Positions 1-6,817 of a stretch of 21,751 nucleotides of DNA are shown in pieces. A model generated the notes under the pieces. It was not told the DNA's origin. It saw nothing but the letters and a program-made list of their open reading frames with translations, and ran no database searches. The DNA is taken from contig CAZIMF010000011.1 in assembly GCA_964540445.1 (NCBI GenBank), positions 1 through 21,751 on the forward strand. The letters run 5' to 3'. The position numbers and the translations under genes are program-made. Within the stretch, counting starts at the first letter, position 1. Each line of letters starts with the position of its first letter. Source of the DNA: JALQXV01 sp964540445. GTDB lineage: Bacteria > Patescibacteriota > Saccharimonadia > Saccharimonadales > 2-12-FULL-41-12.

Positions 1-2
1 CG

Positions 3-965
3 CGACATTCATTGTTACTTGCGCAAAGAGTGCCAGACTATGCCTCGGCATGCGCCGATAAAGCTTCGGATAATATTATTGACTCTCAGATAGTAACCTC
101 ACGACAACGTAACAGCATTAGAAGCAGCGTCATTAGTAGCATAGTAAGAAGTTATGCAGAAAAACCCGATTTGCAAGCAGCCGTAGAAAGCGGACAAGAA
201 GTAGGGATTGACCAATTCCCGGGCACAAAAGGTTACTTTTATTACCAAATTGCTAGAAAAGTTTTCCCTAAAGTTTTAAGCAGAGAGTATTACTTATCAA
301 AGCTTAAATCATGTGCTTCTACGCCTGTTCGTTCAGAAAACTTACCTGAATTTGAAGATTACCAAGAAATGCTGGCATATTTCCCCGGGGAAAGAGCTGG
401 TGAGTATATTGCTCAAAGCATGGACTTGACTCGTAGTGTCTTAGGTGAGTTAGCAAAGCATCCTGGAGGAGAGAACGCTCGCAATCTCGCCAGGATATTT
501 AAACGAGCAACCAGCAACGCGAATGGCACTAGCGCCCCCTCTATAACTAAGTTTGCCAATGCTCTCTCCCCTGTACTCGAGCAATTGACAGATAAGCCAC
601 TGCGGAAACTGGATTCAGCCAAGATAGACGATTTCTATTTTGCTATATCACGCATATTGGCTTTTGCCCGTCACGGAGTTGAGGCGCCAGAAGGAGAAGA
701 GACAGTTATCGATTGCGCTTCAGAATGCGCTATTCAGCTGGCAGAGGTAGGCGTTGACAATAAGATAGCTCAAAAAGTAACGACCGTCGGCGATTTAATC
801 GTAAGATATCGTAATCTCACAGCTCAGCAATTGGGCCAACTGTTCAATAAACTCCAGTCACCAAAAAATGAAGATCGTACTCACGTGTTATATAAAGAGC
901 TGGCGCGTGGCCAAAGACGAGCTCATTATGGACGTTTTGTAGTGCGCAAAGGCCTGCAAAACTAA
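3..965 (+). CDS. C-terminal part of an unrecognised soluble protein (5' end outside window)
   Basis: The reading frame is open from base 3 to a TAA at 963-965, so the window begins inside the gene. The in-frame TTG at 12 is not a credible start because the frame continues upstream and no promoter or ribosome binding site precedes it. About 320 residues are visible. They are mixed charged and hydrophobic, predicted mostly helical, with no signal peptide or membrane segment. I recognise no family or catalytic motif. It ends 51 bases before the next start, which has its own promoter, so the two need not be co-transcribed. The product is probably cytoplasmic. It is surely coding, but its function is unknown. 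Confidence 0.8.
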   Translation, partial: RHSLLLAQRVPDYASACADKASDNIIDSQIVTSRQRNSIRSSVISSIVRSYAEKPDLQAAVESGQEVGIDQFPGTKGYFYYQIARKVFPKVLSREYYLSKLKSCASTPVRSENLPEFEDYQEMLAYFPGERAGEYIAQSMDLTRSVLGELAKHPGGENARNLARIFKRATSNANGTSAPSITKFANALSPVLEQLTDKPLRKLDSAKIDDFYFAISRILAFARHGVEAPEGEETVIDCASECAIQLAEVGVDNKIAQKVTTVGDLIVRYRNLTAQQLGQLFNKLQSPKNEDRTHVLYKELARGQRRAHYGRFVVRKGLQN

Positions 966-982
966 AGGCTCGAACAGCTCAA

Positions 983-1010
983 TTCACAGTACGCACATAA
1001 GTGCTAAAAT
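983..1010 (+). promoter_or_regulatory. Promoter for the 52-residue zinc-knuckle gene
   Basis: A -35-like TTCACA at 983-988, a 16-base spacer and an extended -10 TGCTAAAAT ending at 1010. The -10 ends only 6 bases before the ATG at 1017, so the transcript would start at or next to the start codon (leaderless). Confidence 0.55.
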
Positions 1011-1016
1011 GTAGTT

Positions 1017-1175
1017 ATGAATTGCCCACTCTGCAATAAACCTATGAAGAAAATCGCTTGGCGTATTACTAGCAATCGCAAAGAAGGTGAAGAATATAAG
1101 GAATACGAAAAAAATAACTACACCTGCGAAGCAGATGAGGTTTTTGTAGAAACAGAAATGCCAATCGCAAAATAG
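1017..1175 (+). CDS. Small protein with a single CxxC zinc-knuckle
   Basis: A 52-residue frame starting MNCPLC and ending TAG at 1173-1175. It is basic and acidic, with a CPLC knuckle at residues 3-6 and a lone cysteine in YTC near residue 37. Small zinc ribbons normally carry two CxxC pairs; here the second pair has only its first cysteine (TCEADEV). It may bind zinc with three cysteines, or be a degenerate ribbon. There is no Shine-Dalgarno sequence. A -10 box 6 bases upstream suggests leaderless translation. I recall similar short proteins from Candidate Phyla Radiation genomes but cannot name a function. The coding call rests on the promoter position and the plausible zinc motif. Confidence 0.65.
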   Translation: MNCPLCNKPMKKIAWRITSNRKEGEEYKEYEKNNYTCEADEVFVETEMPIAK

Positions 1176-1206
1176 TTCCAGACTAGAAAAGTTACGGCCT
1201 CAAGTA

Positions 1207-1235
1207 TCGACATAATGCAGCTTTTGTGGTATTAT
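1207..1235 (+). promoter_or_regulatory. Promoter for the DUF1653-like gene
   Basis: TCGACA (1207-1212), a spacer of exactly 17 bases, and TATTAT (1230-1235) preceded by TGG (extended -10). The -10 ends 7 bases before the ATG at 1243, again implying a leaderless message. Confidence 0.65.
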
Positions 1236-1242
1236 TTGTTTT

Positions 1243-1518
1243 ATGATTGATGACAGTATCGAAATTGAACCGGGGATGATAGTTCGCCATGATCCTGAAG
1301 GCGGTCTTTTATATCGAGTTGATAGGGTGAGCCCTGATACAGATGATTATGAAGCCACCCATGTCTTGAATGGTTTGCGAAGAGTTGCCTACACTCAGCT
1401 TGAAGATGGTGGGTACCCCGCAGGCTCACCTTGGGATAAAAGTGAAGATCAATTTAGGGCGCACTTTACTGTTGAAGAGAGTCTTGGAAACGAAGTTTCC
1501 GATCCAGCTACAACGTAA
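1243..1518 (+). CDS. DUF1653-like small domain protein
   Basis: A 91-residue cytoplasmic protein. The centre has a pattern recalling the DUF1653 family: an N-terminal RHDPEGGLLYRV strand, a central Y-x-Q-L segment and a closing W-x-K-x-x-x-x-F-R-x-x-F (WDKSEDQFRAHF). That family normally shows an H-x-x-G-x-x-Y-x-V opening and a W..P...F end. Only the fold-level pattern matches, so this is a weak family call. Function in the family is unknown. The start is chosen because a TCGACA-17-TATTAT promoter ends 7 bases before this ATG. It is flanked by unrelated genes with their own promoters, so it is probably monocistronic. Confidence 0.7.
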   Translation: MIDDSIEIEPGMIVRHDPEGGLLYRVDRVSPDTDDYEATHVLNGLRRVAYTQLEDGGYPAGSPWDKSEDQFRAHFTVEESLGNEVSDPATT

Positions 1519-1610
1519 TAGTTCCAGACATGGACCGTTACAGCCTGCCAAATATCCGCAACCTTGAAATTTGTGTTAATTTTGTCACTATTGAGCGTAC
1601 CGTTCAGGCG

Positions 1611-1616
1611 TATAAT
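1611..1616 (+). promoter_or_regulatory. -10 box for the dihydrofolate-reductase-like gene
   Basis: A consensus TATAAT 7 bases before the ATG at 1624. No good -35 lies at 16-18 bases; TTGAGC at 1591 is only 14 bases away. The transcript is likely leaderless. Confidence 0.55.
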
Positions 1617-1623
1617 TTAAAGC

Positions 1624-2265
1624 ATGGGGAAAATTTTTGCCGATATATCAATGTCGCTTGATGGATTTATTGCCGGGCCAGAGCCAACGCTTGAGGAGCC
1701 GTTAGGACGTAATGGTGAGGAGCTCCACGAATGGGTATTTAGGTTGGCTGCTTGGCGCAACCCGCACGGCAAATCCGGTGGCGAGACTGGCCCTGATAAC
1801 GACGTTATAAAGGAGTCAACGGCCAATACCGGAGCGGTTATTATGGGCCGACGAATGTTTAGTAACGGAGAAGGTTCATGGAAAGATGACCCCAAAGCAG
1901 ATGGATGGTGGGGGGATAATCCTCCGTTTCATGTGCCAGTATTTGTATTAACAAAACATACGCGAGCAAAAGTTAATAAAGAAGGTGGAACCTCATTTAC
2001 CTTCGTTACTGACGGTATAGGAAGCGCTTTATCGCAAGCCAAAGATGAAGCTGGAGATAAAGATATCTCGATCGCTGGCGGCGCTAATGTAATTCAGCAG
2101 TTTATAAAAACCGGTCTTTTAGATGAACTGCAGATACATATGGTACCTATCTTACTCGGTGGTGGTACTCGCCTGCTAGAAAACCTTGGAGACGCAAAAT
2201 TAGAGAAAATCAGAGTCATCGATTCCCCACTAGTCACCCACCTAAAATTTCGGATACAAAAATAA
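1624..2265 (+). CDS. RibD C-terminal/dihydrofolate-reductase-like family protein
   Basis: A 213-residue protein with the hallmarks of the RibD C-terminal domain (bacterial DHFR-like) family. These are the opening strand ADISMSLDGFIAG at residues 6-18, a VIMGRRMF segment in mid-protein, the PVFVLTKH strand, a glycine-rich nucleotide-binding stretch (ISIAGGANVIQQF) and the closing PILLGGGTRLLE loop. Family members are NADPH-dependent reductases of pterin- or flavin-pathway substrates, but the substrate of stand-alone members is usually unknown. Length is typical. The start fits: ATG is 7 bases downstream of a TATAAT. No riboflavin or folate genes adjoin it, so context gives no pathway. The protein is cytoplasmic. 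Confidence 0.88.
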   Translation: MGKIFADISMSLDGFIAGPEPTLEEPLGRNGEELHEWVFRLAAWRNPHGKSGGETGPDNDVIKESTANTGAVIMGRRMFSNGEGSWKDDPKADGWWGDNPPFHVPVFVLTKHTRAKVNKEGGTSFTFVTDGIGSALSQAKDEAGDKDISIAGGANVIQQFIKTGLLDELQIHMVPILLGGGTRLLENLGDAKLEKIRVIDSPLVTHLKFRIQK

Positions 2266-2300
2266 TCCCAAACATTATTTGCCAGATTAGTATTCATAAC

Positions 2301-2315
2301 TATACTATCTATAAA
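2301..2315 (+). promoter_or_regulatory. Overlapping -10 candidates for the 219-residue orphan
   Basis: TATACT (2301-2306) with a weak TTTGCC 17 bases upstream, and TATAAA (2310-2315). Either places the transcript start 8-17 bases before the ATG at 2330. CGGAAA in between is only a poor ribosome binding site. Confidence 0.4.
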
Positions 2316-2329
2316 TAACGGAAATTATT

Positions 2330-2989
2330 ATGACGGATAGACCAGAAGCCTTCCCCTCTATCACCAAGCCTGACGTAAACGCTAATGTAGTAGCGGCCGA
2401 GAGACTGTTCTTCGATGGGTCAACCGTGGACAGCCCACTAGCAGACTGGGCGAGACTACGGGGGCAGGATTTTGGTGAAACCATCGTCCCTCGTCAATTG
2501 CACATTGTAGGCAAAAATGGAAAACCACATACTGTCGCTTGGTTACATCGTAGCGGTATGGATCTAAACACAGGCGAACCGTACGACTATCATCATTTGG
2601 CTTGTGATTGCATGCCCCAGGCTGAGATAGAAGGAAGTATGGCAGGAATGTTTGCCTGCGAATCTCTCTCCACTGCTTTGCTCGGCCGGGCGCAGACAAT
2701 TCGGGCCGAGTTTGGGCTGCCCGATATACTGCCCGCCGATCCAACAGCACGGATGTGGACCGGAGGAAAACAAATTGTTGTCAGCACTATGCTGTATATA
2801 CTAGAACGCGATCGGCTACATCCGGAATCCTGGATGGCTAATTATATGAGTGGGCGGCACGAGTTATCTTTATTATCATTAGTTCTAAACAGAGAAGTAG
2901 CCGAACTAGCCATGTATGCCGAGATACTGCAAGAGGCAGGAAAAGTGGAAGTTAATAATGCAACCACTGTAATGTTAGCAGCAGCTTAG
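2330..2989 (+). CDS. Unrecognised cytoplasmic protein (219 residues)
   Basis: A complete frame from ATG 2330 to TAG. It has no signal peptide or membrane helix. The central part is rich in H, C and D (PYDYHHLACDCMP, about residues 83-95), which could form a metal site, though no family pattern is recognised. The C-terminal third looks helical and ends in an alanine-rich tail. The frame is preferred over the antisense frames because composition is balanced and -10 boxes stand just upstream. Neighbours give no functional hint. Function is unknown. Confidence 0.75.
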   Translation: MTDRPEAFPSITKPDVNANVVAAERLFFDGSTVDSPLADWARLRGQDFGETIVPRQLHIVGKNGKPHTVAWLHRSGMDLNTGEPYDYHHLACDCMPQAEIEGSMAGMFACESLSTALLGRAQTIRAEFGLPDILPADPTARMWTGGKQIVVSTMLYILERDRLHPESWMANYMSGRHELSLLSLVLNREVAELAMYAEILQEAGKVEVNNATTVMLAAA

Positions 2990-3002
2990 CTTACAGTCGG
3001 CG

Positions 3003-3056
3003 AGCGAGTTAAGCACACTGATAAGGCAGCCTCAAAGCTGTTCCGTACTGCTCGCT
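3003..3056 (+). other. Inverted-repeat element downstream of the 219-residue orphan
   Basis: AGCGAG (3003-3008) pairs with CTCGCT (3051-3056), enclosing a small hairpin CAGC-CTCAAA-GCTG (3027-3040). It sits between the stop at 2989 and the next promoter at 3060. There is no T-run, so it is at best a weak terminator or an mRNA 3' stabiliser. Confidence 0.3.
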
Positions 3057-3059
3057 AAA

Positions 3060-3088
3060 TTGACATTATGCATTATTTATGCTAATAT
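3060..3088 (+). promoter_or_regulatory. Consensus promoter for the split gene at 3112
   Basis: A perfect TTGACA (3060-3065), a 17-base spacer and TAATAT (3083-3088). The predicted start is near 3095, leaving a leader of about 17 bases before the ATG at 3112. Confidence 0.75.
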
Positions 3089-3111
3089 TAGCGTATTGGA
3101 ATTAAACAAAA

Positions 3112-3294
3112 ATGCACGAAACAATACAACCACAGCCCGGATTAGATGAACGACGCTTAGGTGCTTTGGTAATTACCGAAGATCAACTTGGCCCGCCTGC
3201 ACCAACCCAGCTAGAAGCTCGGGCAGCCGAAATTCAAGCAGCCCTCGACCCCAATGACGCCTTACCTAACGTAACAACTAGAGGCCGTCCCTGA
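3112..3294 (+). CDS. N-terminal part of a split orphan protein
   Basis: A 60-residue frame starting at ATG 3112 behind a consensus promoter and ending at TGA 3292-3294. Its end overlaps the open frame of the next feature, which runs stop-free from 3275. Joining the two in the 3275-3294 overlap by a +1 shift gives one protein of about 183 residues. The last sense codons are CGT CCC, followed by TGA and C. CCC-UGA-C is a slippery, weakly terminated context like known +1 recoding sites. A simple indel or sequencing error is an equal possibility. There is no recognised domain, signal or membrane segment. Confidence 0.6.
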   Translation: MHETIQPQPGLDERRLGALVITEDQLGPPAPTQLEARAAEIQAALDPNDALPNVTTRGRP

Positions 3295-3337
3295 CGATCC
3301 CGGCAAGTTTAGTATAAACGGCGATCTTGGGCTGGGC

Positions 3338-3661
3338 ATGGAACCTGTTGGTACATTACGACTTGTCCGCGATGACCATGGATGGCTAACATTTCGCCCA
3401 ATTGTGCTTAATAAAAAGGATGAACGTGTTAAGGCAGTAAAAGGATTTGGCACGGCCGCAACGCTAGAAGTACTCAAAAACGCTGTACTTGCTGGTGAGA
3501 ATTTTGGTTCTGACTCCGTTATGATGACACCAAGCTCTCGCGGGTTATCCGAAAGCTTAGTCCGCGCGGGTGTAGCTCGAAAAATAAAAGATAAAGATGA
3601 TCCAACATTTGAACATTATGTGGTTGAGGCAGTACCCGGCTCATATGGCGACTCAGTCTGA
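3338..3661 (+). CDS. C-terminal part of the split orphan protein
   Basis: A 107-residue frame from ATG 3338. The same frame is open back to 3275, and the extra residues before the ATG (EAVPDDPGKFSINGD and onward) look like genuine protein, which argues that translation enters from the upstream frame. A possible independent start exists: TATAAA near 3313 and a G-rich GGGCTGGG just before the ATG. The domain looks like a small alpha/beta fold, with a VGTLRLVRDDHGW strand pair and a later V-x-A-G-V-A-R helix resembling a winged-helix tail. I recognise no family. It ends TGA at 3659-3661. Confidence 0.6.
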   Translation: MEPVGTLRLVRDDHGWLTFRPIVLNKKDERVKAVKGFGTAATLEVLKNAVLAGENFGSDSVMMTPSSRGLSESLVRAGVARKIKDKDDPTFEHYVVEAVPGSYGDSV

Positions 3662-3695
3662 TTGATTACAACTCTGTAAAATTATTTCTTGCTAG

Positions 3696-3724
3696 TTGAC
3701 TTACTGACGCTTTTGTGATACTAT
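3696..3724 (+). promoter_or_regulatory. Promoter for the 205-residue orphan and its mini-ORF
   Basis: TTGACT (3696-3701), a 17-base spacer and extended -10 TGATACTAT (TACTAT 3719-3724). It ends 6 bases before an ATG at 3731 that opens an 11-codon frame, and 55 bases before the main ATG at 3780. Confidence 0.7.
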
Positions 3725-3730
3725 TTCATT

Positions 3731-3766
3731 ATGCGTTTAGCCAAAATAAATAATAGTAACGATTAA
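3731..3766 (+). CDS. Possible 11-residue leader peptide
   Basis: ATG 3731 to TAA 3764-3766 encodes MRLAKINNSND. The ATG sits exactly where leaderless starts sit in neighbouring genes, 6 bases after the -10. The TAA overlaps the AAAAGG that serves as ribosome binding site for the next gene, which would allow translational coupling. It could also be chance in an AT-rich leader. No direct evidence of translation is visible. Confidence 0.3.
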   Translation: MRLAKINNSND

Positions 3767-3779
3767 AAGGTATAAGATT

Positions 3780-4397
3780 ATGACTTCAGCCCACCGTCAC
3801 GAAGGTCCTTCCCTCCCAGCTCCAGCAACTGCACCCCCTGCTACCGATATAGCATATGAACAAGGACAAACTCCTCCTGAACTACTACCAATTAGTGTCC
3901 AAAACGCTGATCACTTGGGAGCACTTATTGATGCCCGCCTCCAGGCTATTGATCCAATGAGTGCTTCGGTTGAACAAAGTCTGGACGCTATGCATGCAGC
4001 CTCCCTTACAACCAAGCTCCTGATAGAAGCCGCTCAGACAGACCCGGAGGCTTTTGCTTTTATTGGTAAGCCGCTGGACGCAATGCGAAGAACAGCACGA
4101 AATATACATCAGCATCAAACCGGGCATCCACTGCCTGAGGTTGCAGAGCGACCTTCAGATGCCGATACAGCACTCGCAGCGCTTCACGCAGTAAAGCAAA
4201 AGGCTGAAGATAGACGATGGGATGGAACCATGCCCGAAAGACTATACGCCGACGCTAATCCTACTACCGCAGATGGACGTCGCACTATCGCCAGAGAAGC
4301 GGCTCGCGGGCTAAAATGTATTGCTGAAGAACGAGGCCAAGCGATGGTATCCACAGCTACTGCTCAAGAATTAGCTAATCTTCTCAAGACACGTTAA
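3780..4397 (+). CDS. Unrecognised helical cytoplasmic protein (205 residues)
   Basis: The start is set by AAAAGG (3765-3770), 9 bases before ATG 3780, one of the few clear Shine-Dalgarno sites here. Residues 1-40 are Pro/Ala/Thr-rich and probably disordered. The rest is alanine-rich and predicted all-helical. There is no signal, membrane segment or catalytic motif. A 49-base leader with a mini-ORF precedes it. It is followed 48 bases later by the ROK kinase, which has its own promoter. Function is unknown. Confidence 0.75.
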   Translation: MTSAHRHEGPSLPAPATAPPATDIAYEQGQTPPELLPISVQNADHLGALIDARLQAIDPMSASVEQSLDAMHAASLTTKLLIEAAQTDPEAFAFIGKPLDAMRRTARNIHQHQTGHPLPEVAERPSDADTALAALHAVKQKAEDRRWDGTMPERLYADANPTTADGRRTIAREAARGLKCIAEERGQAMVSTATAQELANLLKTR

Positions 4398-4408
4398 AAC
4401 ACTTTTCT

Positions 4409-4437
4409 TTGACCAAACACCAGTTTTATGGTAATTT
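4409..4437 (+). promoter_or_regulatory. Promoter for the ROK-family gene
   Basis: TTGACC (4409-4414), a 17-base spacer and TAATTT (4432-4437). The -10 ends 8 bases before ATG 4446, so the leader is almost absent. Confidence 0.65.
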
Positions 4438-4445
4438 ATTAAATT

Positions 4446-5366
4446 ATGAGTGATAGAGCCCCCAACCAAATTGGTCTCGCTGAGCCATTGGTTGCAGCAG
4501 TAGATAATGGTGGATCAAATACGCAGATCTTAATCGTGCAAGGGCTCACGCGTGTCAGTTATGCAAAATACGACACCCCTCCAAACTATGAAGATGGTGT
4601 ATCTACCATGGTAGAAGCTATCCATGAGTTAACTAATGGCCGCCCCGTTGATGCAATTGGTATCTCTGCTGCAGGCAAAGTTAGAGACGGCCGCATTGTT
4701 AGTGCCGGTGCGTTACAAGAAAAAGGTTATGTAGACAGAGCTTTTCAGGATGATATTGCCGGAGAGCTGGTGCTAGAGTCCGGCTTAGTAATAATAAGGA
4801 ATGACTGCATAATGGCTGCACTAGCCCAGCGAGTCGCAAATCAAAGAACCAATGGCGCCCGAACAGGTTACATCGAGACCATAAGCACCGGCAACGGTGG
4901 TAGCGGCTTTACCCTCGAACCCGAAGTTGCCGGCGAAACAGAAATTGAAGATGAGCCTGGGCATGAACACTTAAAAGATGGCGCTATCTGCCCCTGCGGC
5001 ATTGAAGGCCACGTCGAAGCTCATATTGGTGGCCGCGGCGTAGAGCTTAAGTTTGGCGTGAAAGCAGAAGATTTGCCGCTAGATTGCTGGCCAGAAATAG
5101 TTGGAGATACCGTCGAAGCTCACGTGCGGCTCTTAAACCGACTTGCCGCTAAAGGCTTTAGGCCTGCCACCATCTACTTATTTGGTAGTATGGCCACCAA
5201 ACAGCCCTTCCTTCTCATGCCAGGGCTAACGTCTGGTTTACGAAAAAGACAAGGAGAATTACCGTTTCTACCGAGTATTGCCTATGCAACCCACGGCGAC
5301 GATAGCGGCCTTGTCGGTGCCCGCGATGCCGCACTCGAAGCCCTCGACTATAAAATGGCTAAGTAA
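4446..5366 (+). CDS. ROK-family sugar kinase-like protein
   Basis: A 306-residue cytoplasmic protein with the ROK (actin/Hsp70-like ATPase) plan. The phosphate-1 loop is AVDNGGSNTQ (residues 18-27), followed by GISAAGKV (72-79). The catalytic aspartate is in RND (D120). The phosphate-2 loop is STGNGGSG (147-154), and EPGH (170-173) matches the family's sugar/zinc signature. The zinc loop ICPCGIEGHVE (181-191) differs from the family C-x-C-G-x-x-G-C-x-E: the third cysteine is His189, which may still bind zinc. Family members phosphorylate glucose, N-acetylglucosamine or similar sugars with ATP. No sugar transporter or pathway gene adjoins it, so the substrate is open. It lacks the N-terminal helix-turn-helix of ROK repressors. 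The leaderless start is supported by the promoter. Confidence 0.85.
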   Translation: MSDRAPNQIGLAEPLVAAVDNGGSNTQILIVQGLTRVSYAKYDTPPNYEDGVSTMVEAIHELTNGRPVDAIGISAAGKVRDGRIVSAGALQEKGYVDRAFQDDIAGELVLESGLVIIRNDCIMAALAQRVANQRTNGARTGYIETISTGNGGSGFTLEPEVAGETEIEDEPGHEHLKDGAICPCGIEGHVEAHIGGRGVELKFGVKAEDLPLDCWPEIVGDTVEAHVRLLNRLAAKGFRPATIYLFGSMATKQPFLLMPGLTSGLRKRQGELPFLPSIAYATHGDDSGLVGARDAALEALDYKMAK

Positions 5367-5378
5367 GCCGTGGATTTA

Positions 5379-5402
5379 TAATCTACTCAGCGAGAGTGAT
5401 TA
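5379..5402 (+). other. Hairpin downstream of the ROK gene
   Basis: TAATC-t-ACTC pairs with GAGTGATTA around a 5-base loop (nine pairs, one bulge). No T-run follows, so it is not a standard terminator. It may protect the 3' end. Confidence 0.3.
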
Positions 5403-5431
5403 CAGCTAGGATTAACTATTGAACACGATTA

Positions 5432-5460
5432 TTGACAAATCACCAATAATTTGCTACTAT
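5432..5460 (+). promoter_or_regulatory. Consensus promoter for the FHA gene
   Basis: TTGACA (5432-5437), a 17-base spacer and TACTAT (5455-5460). It overlaps the in-frame TTG at 5451, which rules that out as the start and points to ATG 5487. Confidence 0.75.
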
Positions 5461-5486
5461 ATATTATAGAAAGCACAAAAATAAAC

Positions 5487-6641
5487 ATGTCTTCTTCATC
5501 CTCGGCTCCCAACTCACCTCCACGACACGGACACGCCCATGCGCCGGGCTTTGAGGCGCCCGGCTTTGAAGAAGCACGCCGCCCTGATCTTGAGTTTGAA
5601 AGGCTTGATCCGAATCGAATAGCAGTCATCGATATCGAGAATCCCCTGGCAGAGGCTGAGCGTTTCAAGATTTCTGCTGAGATTGAAATGGGTGGCCAGG
5701 ACTACCTTATTTTGGATATGCGTGAAAGCCCCCGAATTGGTAGATTTATCTTCCCTTTTGATGATGATACCAGAGTCAGCGGAAAGGTTCAGTTTATGAT
5801 TGTCGATAAATCTTTTGATCCTACCACCAAAGATTTGCGGCATGGCATAGGCTACAAAGGAATACGGACAGATGAACCTGTTGCCATGGGACGACAGCAC
5901 AACCGGGAACGTTTTGCATATTCAGCTACTACTTCGGCTGATCACGCAGAACTTTTGTATGATGCGGCCGGCAATTTGACGATCAGAGATCTTCACTCAA
6001 CGAATGGCACATATGTTAAAGCTAGTACTATAAATCAGGTAAGCCCTCAGGAATATGTCCGCATGAGACGAGGTGCAGCGCCCCAGCCTCCGCGCCATCA
6101 AGAAAACCGATACGATGAACGCGGAGATGATGCTGGTGATGCCCGCAAAGCCCAACAAGCTGCGGCTCGAAAGATCCGAGAACAAGAAGAAAGAGATATG
6201 CGAGCGGCACAGGCAGAACGCCGAGTACAACAAGTCCGCGAACGTGCCGAGCGCGAAGCCGCACAACGCCGAGAAGATGCAGCTATCAAGCGTGCATGGC
6301 AAGCTAAAATCGCAGAGCGCGACAGGCAAATTGGCCTCCTAGAATTTTCCGTTCGCCAGGTGCTCAACATGGAAGACGAGCGCAACCGCAGAGTAATAAA
6401 CATACCCGGAGACCTATCGATTAACGATGCCGCCAATGTTGTACGTGAAATTATACAATTACGCCGTGATGGAACCCCGGACAAAAAAATATTTAGAGGT
6501 ATGGCGCTAAAACTACACCCCGATCCTAAGGGATCTGATACCGAAAAAGCCCAGCAAGAGCTCAGGTTTAAATTCTTGGGTCAACTGTACGACGACAAGG
6601 CTAAATCTGGCGATCAAATAATTGGAAAGTTCAAATTCTAA
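5487..6641 (+). CDS. FHA-domain protein with coiled coil and J-like C-terminus
   Basis: A 384-residue cytoplasmic protein, start ATG 5487 (chosen because the promoter lies over any earlier start). Residues 1-30 are Ser/Pro/His-rich. Residues 35-130 form an unassigned region. Residues 134-180 carry a forkhead-associated motif set: G135-R136, S150-x-x-H153 and N173-G-T175, which in the family bind phosphothreonine peptides. Residues 200-290 are Arg/Glu/Ala-rich and heptad-like, a long coiled coil. The C-terminus (about 325-384) resembles a J domain: a helix, then H344-P345-D346, then a basic helix, as in DnaJ co-chaperones that stimulate Hsp70. The fusion suggests phosphorylation-dependent recruitment of a chaperone or scaffold role; that is inference. 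No kinase gene is adjacent. Confidence 0.8.
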   Translation: MSSSSSAPNSPPRHGHAHAPGFEAPGFEEARRPDLEFERLDPNRIAVIDIENPLAEAERFKISAEIEMGGQDYLILDMRESPRIGRFIFPFDDDTRVSGKVQFMIVDKSFDPTTKDLRHGIGYKGIRTDEPVAMGRQHNRERFAYSATTSADHAELLYDAAGNLTIRDLHSTNGTYVKASTINQVSPQEYVRMRRGAAPQPPRHQENRYDERGDDAGDARKAQQAAARKIREQEERDMRAAQAERRVQQVRERAEREAAQRREDAAIKRAWQAKIAERDRQIGLLEFSVRQVLNMEDERNRRVINIPGDLSINDAANVVREIIQLRRDGTPDKKIFRGMALKLHPDPKGSDTEKAQQELRFKFLGQLYDDKAKSGDQIIGKFKF

Positions 6642-6761
6642 CTCAAATCGATTGATATGTAGGTATTAGTTTTCCATGGTTCAAGTATGAAAACAGCTAC
6701 CGCTTTAGAAATGACTCCCGGTGCAGCCTCAGAATTTGCCGATATCAGCTTTCGCTCAATA

Positions 6762-6790
6762 TTGACAATATTATGTATCTATGTTATCAT
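6762..6790 (+). promoter_or_regulatory. Consensus promoter for the orphan at 6818
   Basis: TTGACA (6762-6767), a 17-base spacer and TATCAT (6785-6790). The leader is about 21 bases, with no clear ribosome binding site. Confidence 0.7.
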
Positions 6791-6817
6791 TTGCACTATT
6801 ACTGAGATAGTTTGACC

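Noticed and set aside
3292..3294. UGA read as glycine, as in some related candidate phyla, to explain the split gene
   Set aside because: Read-through in the same frame meets a TAG a few codons later, and other genes end cleanly in TGA. Tryptophan is TGG throughout.
5451..5486. Upstream TTG start extending the FHA protein by 12 residues
   Set aside because: The TTG overlaps the promoter -10 region, so it would not be in the transcript.
6687..6815. A 42-codon frame with a hydrophobic C-terminus just upstream of ATG 6818
   Set aside because: Its hydrophobic half is the AT-rich promoter (TTGACA-17-TATCAT) read as codons. No ribosome binding site or conserved feature supports it.
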